A stretch of DNA of 6,637 nt from Bdellovibrionales bacterium (GTDB taxonomy: Bacteria > Bdellovibrionota > Bacteriovoracia > Bacteriovoracales > Bacteriovoracaceae). The DNA lies in assembly GCA_030633015.1 (NCBI GenBank), contig DAOVTR010000093.1, positions 1 to 6,637 on the forward strand, written 5' to 3'. Positions 4,708 through 6,637 of the stretch are shown here, piece by piece; the stretch's first letter is position 1, and each line of letters opens with the position of its first letter. A model generated the notes under the pieces. The model was given only the letters and a program-made list of their open reading frames with translations. It made no database searches and was not told where the DNA came from. The translations under genes and the position numbers were made by a program.

Positions 4708-6336
4708 TTACATATTTAGATTAACCCCTGCTGGCTTAACAATCGATAACAATGATTGAAAAGCTTGAGTTACCTGTATCGCCATTTTATGACCTGATTT
4801 TGACTCAACTTTCTTAATTTCGCCATAATTATCATAGGAAACATTAATTTTACCTTTTTTCTGCATCGCAATTTCAACAGGTTTCCCAAGGGCATTATAT
4901 TTAAAGGTTAATGTTCTTCTTTTTTTATCAATTTTATTTTGATCGATCATCTTAGTAATTCTGCCCCTGCTATCATATATCAAAAGAACGGATTTCCCTT
5001 TGCTATTTTTTGCCTTGGATAGATTACCTTTTTTGTCATAGTCAAAATTTGTCCAGCCATCGTTATTAACAACTTTCGTAATCTTATTTAACTTATGATG
5101 ATAGGATAATTTTACAAATTCACCTTTGCTAGATATTTTTTTAAGTAGCAACCCTTTCTTATTATACTCAAAATTTGTTACATGCTTTCCTCTTGTAATT
5201 TTTATTGGAAGTGAGCAGCACTCATTATAAACCGTCTCTGTCTTAATGCCATTTACTTCTGTAACAATTCGGTAGGTATATTGAGATCCATCATTTTTAA
5301 GCTTAATCTCATATTCATATTTGTTGGTAGAACTTTTTCTACCTTGTCTTTTCTTAGTTACAGACGTCCAATAATGAAAGTGAGGATTTTTAGGATTTGA
5401 CCCGTAATCATATTTAGTAATATTTCCAGATCTACTTTTTATCTTAGAAATAAATTGCATCTTGCGATCATAACTAATATCCATCGACGATCTATCCTGA
5501 TAAGCAATTTTAGTCATATTGTGATTGTTATCATAAGAAAACTTATAAACATTTCCTTCAACATCTTTTGACTCCGCTAAATCATTTCCACTAAATTTAT
5601 ATTCTGCTTTTTTATCTCCAGCAGACCAAATATTTTTAACTTTACCGTCTGGATACCAGGAAAAAAACAGCTGCTTTGCTCCAGAATCTTTAACAGACTT
5701 TAAATTTCCACCTTTTTTATAATTAAGAGTAATTTTATAGCCATTTTTATCAACAATTTTAGTTAGCTTTCCTGACATATTATAATATTCACTCTTTCCT
5801 TCATTATATGTTCTTTTATATCCAGATGATATTTTCTCAAGAGTTTGAATGCCCCTAATATTTGAATAAAGCTTAGTACCTTTTGGAATTGTAGACTTTA
5901 CATTAAACTTTTTTGAGTATGCTCTTCTAAGCTCAGCATCTTTTGATAACTTATCTACTAGATCATTTACAACTTTATCTCCAATCTTAGTTCTTTTTCT
6001 CATGGCAGATACTATTTTTTTTGCTGCGGCCTTAGCATCTACTGATCCCTTTCTGATAAATCTTGTCTGAGCTCCTGCTCCATTTTCATGAATAACAACA
6101 GATCCATCAGCAGAAACAACCAAGTAAGTTTCAAAATCACTTCCCCAACCAAAACCAAACCACCCCTTGTGAGCAGATTTAGAGTTATAGGTTCTTAGAA
6201 CTTCAAGATCATGACCTCCACCTGGAACTTTAATATCAGAATAAGAGATATAAAAATTTCCATTTTTTAAATTAACCCCACCAAATAAAGCAGTAGGAAT
6301 AAATAAAACCATAAAAATAAAAGTAAGTAATTTCAT
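4708..6336 (-). CDS. Secreted YD-repeat (RHS-like) protein without visible toxin tip
   Basis: This 542-residue protein starts with a Sec signal peptide (MKLLTFIFMVLFIPTALFG). Residues about 21-72 match the N-terminal RHS-type domain (DUF6531-like): VNLKNGNFYISYSDIKVPGG, then LEVLRTYNS and GWFGFGWGSDFE. A basic, helix-prone insert (about 98-157) interrupts before the repeats. From about 183 to 510 there are roughly a dozen YD-type beta repeats, for example YKFSYDNNHNMTKI (264-277), FDYDKKGNLSKA (431-442), LIYDSRGRITKM (452-463) and VSYDNYGEIKKV (499-510). In the family such repeats build a beta-sheet cocoon. The RHS core signature (RYYDPxxGRF-type) and a variable C-terminal effector are absent, and the protein is far shorter than typical RHS toxins. 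The only cysteines are the adjacent pair 373-374. The start has AAAGGA (6350-6345) eight bases upstream. Likely a cell-surface or periplasmic structural or adhesive protein. Confidence 0.88.
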   Translation of the reverse strand: MKLLTFIFMVLFIPTALFGGVNLKNGNFYISYSDIKVPGGGHDLEVLRTYNSKSAHKGWFGFGWGSDFETYLVVSADGSVVIHENGAGAQTRFIRKGSVDAKAAAKKIVSAMRKRTKIGDKVVNDLVDKLSKDAELRRAYSKKFNVKSTIPKGTKLYSNIRGIQTLEKISSGYKRTYNEGKSEYYNMSGKLTKIVDKNGYKITLNYKKGGNLKSVKDSGAKQLFFSWYPDGKVKNIWSAGDKKAEYKFSGNDLAESKDVEGNVYKFSYDNNHNMTKIAYQDRSSMDISYDRKMQFISKIKSRSGNITKYDYGSNPKNPHFHYWTSVTKKRQGRKSSTNKYEYEIKLKNDGSQYTYRIVTEVNGIKTETVYNECCSLPIKITRGKHVTNFEYNKKGLLLKKISSKGEFVKLSYHHKLNKITKVVNNDGWTNFDYDKKGNLSKAKNSKGKSVLLIYDSRGRITKMIDQNKIDKKRRTLTFKYNALGKPVEIAMQKKGKINVSYDNYGEIKKVESKSGHKMAIQVTQAFQSLLSIVKPAGVNLNM

Positions 6337-6410
6337 AATCTAAATCCTTTAATAAGTAAGATCATATTCTTTTAAACTTTTCGGATCTTGTTGCTTTTTC
6401 TTTAAAATTA

Positions 6411-6439
6411 ATCATATATTTTTCTATAATCCCCATCAA
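6411..6439 (-). promoter_or_regulatory. Sigma70-type promoter for the YD-repeat / cysteine-rich operon
   Basis: On the minus strand TTGATG (6439-6434) and TATGAT (6416-6411) are separated by 17 bases; the -10 differs from consensus at one base. Transcription would start near 6404, giving a leader of about 67 bases before the ATG at 6336. It lies 15 bases after the stop codon of the upstream TadB-like frame. Confidence 0.5.
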
Positions 6440-6454
6440 CTAAATATAAAACAA

Positions 6455-6637
6455 CTAGACCTTTATTCTAACAATTTTCATAATAATAAACGCCCCAATA
6501 ATGTCCAAAATCAAAGCTACGGACAGAAGAAAAATCCCAAATCCCGTGCTAAACATGGAATCCATTGAACTAGGATCAGATATAAAATAAATTATACCAA
6601 TAGCAAATGGCATACAAAAAATAACAATTCATTGAAA
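6455..6637 (-). CDS. tadB: TadB-like type II secretion F-domain protein, C-terminal end (partial, frame broken near window edge)
   Basis: The minus frame ending in TAG at 6457-6455 encodes 57 residues: MPFAIGIIYFISDP near the start, then a short soluble link (SSMDSMFSTGFG), a second hydrophobic stretch (IFLLSVALILDIIGAFII) and the basic end MKIVRIKV. This pattern matches the C-terminus of TadB/TadC (T2SSF domain), the inner-membrane platform protein of Tad/type IVc pilus assembly. It has two membrane segments, the P-x(5)-FxTxxG-like linker and a KIVRI(E/K)V ending. In this frame a TGA lies at 6631-6629, right where more TadB should continue. Inserting one A in the adjacent AA would restore an open frame (S-M-K-I-V-I-F). 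This is either a sequence error near an end or a truncated pseudogene. The assignment rests on 57 residues. Confidence 0.6.

Noticed and set aside
4708..6336. Contact-dependent or polymorphic toxin with immunity gene
   Set aside because: There is no RHS core signature or toxin domain at the C-terminus, and the downstream protein is exported with a signal peptide, unlike a typical cytoplasmic immunity protein.
6363..6437. A 24-codon minus-strand frame (MGIIEKYMINFKEKATRS onward) between the tadB-like and YD-repeat genes
   Set aside because: It has no ribosome site and overlaps the candidate promoter of the YD-repeat gene; it is probably chance.
1..6637. CRISPR arrays, tRNA or rRNA genes, insertion sequences, attachment sites
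   Set aside because: No regularly spaced direct repeats, cloverleaf-like segments, rRNA motifs, transposase frames or paired terminal repeats were seen on either strand.

Overview
The window is strongly AT-rich, with an A/T-ending codon bias that looks the same in all of its genes. It reads like a chromosomal segment of a Gram-negative bacterium. Secreted small proteins with Sec signals, a stand-alone receiver protein, a secreted YD-repeat (RHS-like) protein and a TadB-type gene next to lon suggest Bdellovibrionota, perhaps an AT-rich Bacteriovorax-like lineage. That placement is inference from gene style only; nothing in the window proves it.

Layout, left to right. Positions 1-328 (minus) hold the N-terminal nucleotidyltransferase part of a GlmU-like gene cut by the window edge, with a good promoter (364-392). 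A 247-base divergent intergenic region follows, holding an 18-base near-perfect palindrome, an A-tract and a weak heat-shock-like promoter, and leads into a complete lonA (576-2993, plus). Next come a stand-alone response-regulator receiver protein (3113-3517, plus) with its own TATAAT box and an overlapping 16-base perfect palindrome, and a 119-residue membrane-anchored protein of unknown function (3535-3894, plus), which form a likely two-gene operon. A bidirectional terminator (3916-3950) separates these from the minus-strand block.

The minus-strand block, in transcription order, begins with the C-terminal end of a TadB-like type II secretion F-domain protein (6455-6628, frame interrupted at the window edge). 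It continues with a promoter (6411-6439), a secreted 542-residue YD-repeat protein (6336-4708), a secreted cysteine-rich 118-residue protein only 24 bases downstream (4683-4327), a strong terminator hairpin (4248-4296), and a secreted lysine-rich 67-residue protein (4149-3946).

The housekeeping half (GlmU-like, Lon) is ordinary. The less familiar half is the cluster of three exported proteins. It has a YD-repeat protein with an N-terminal RHS-type domain but no visible RHS core or C-terminal toxin, co-transcribed with a disulfide-type small protein. I did not find a recognisable defence system, mobile element, CRISPR array, tRNA or rRNA.
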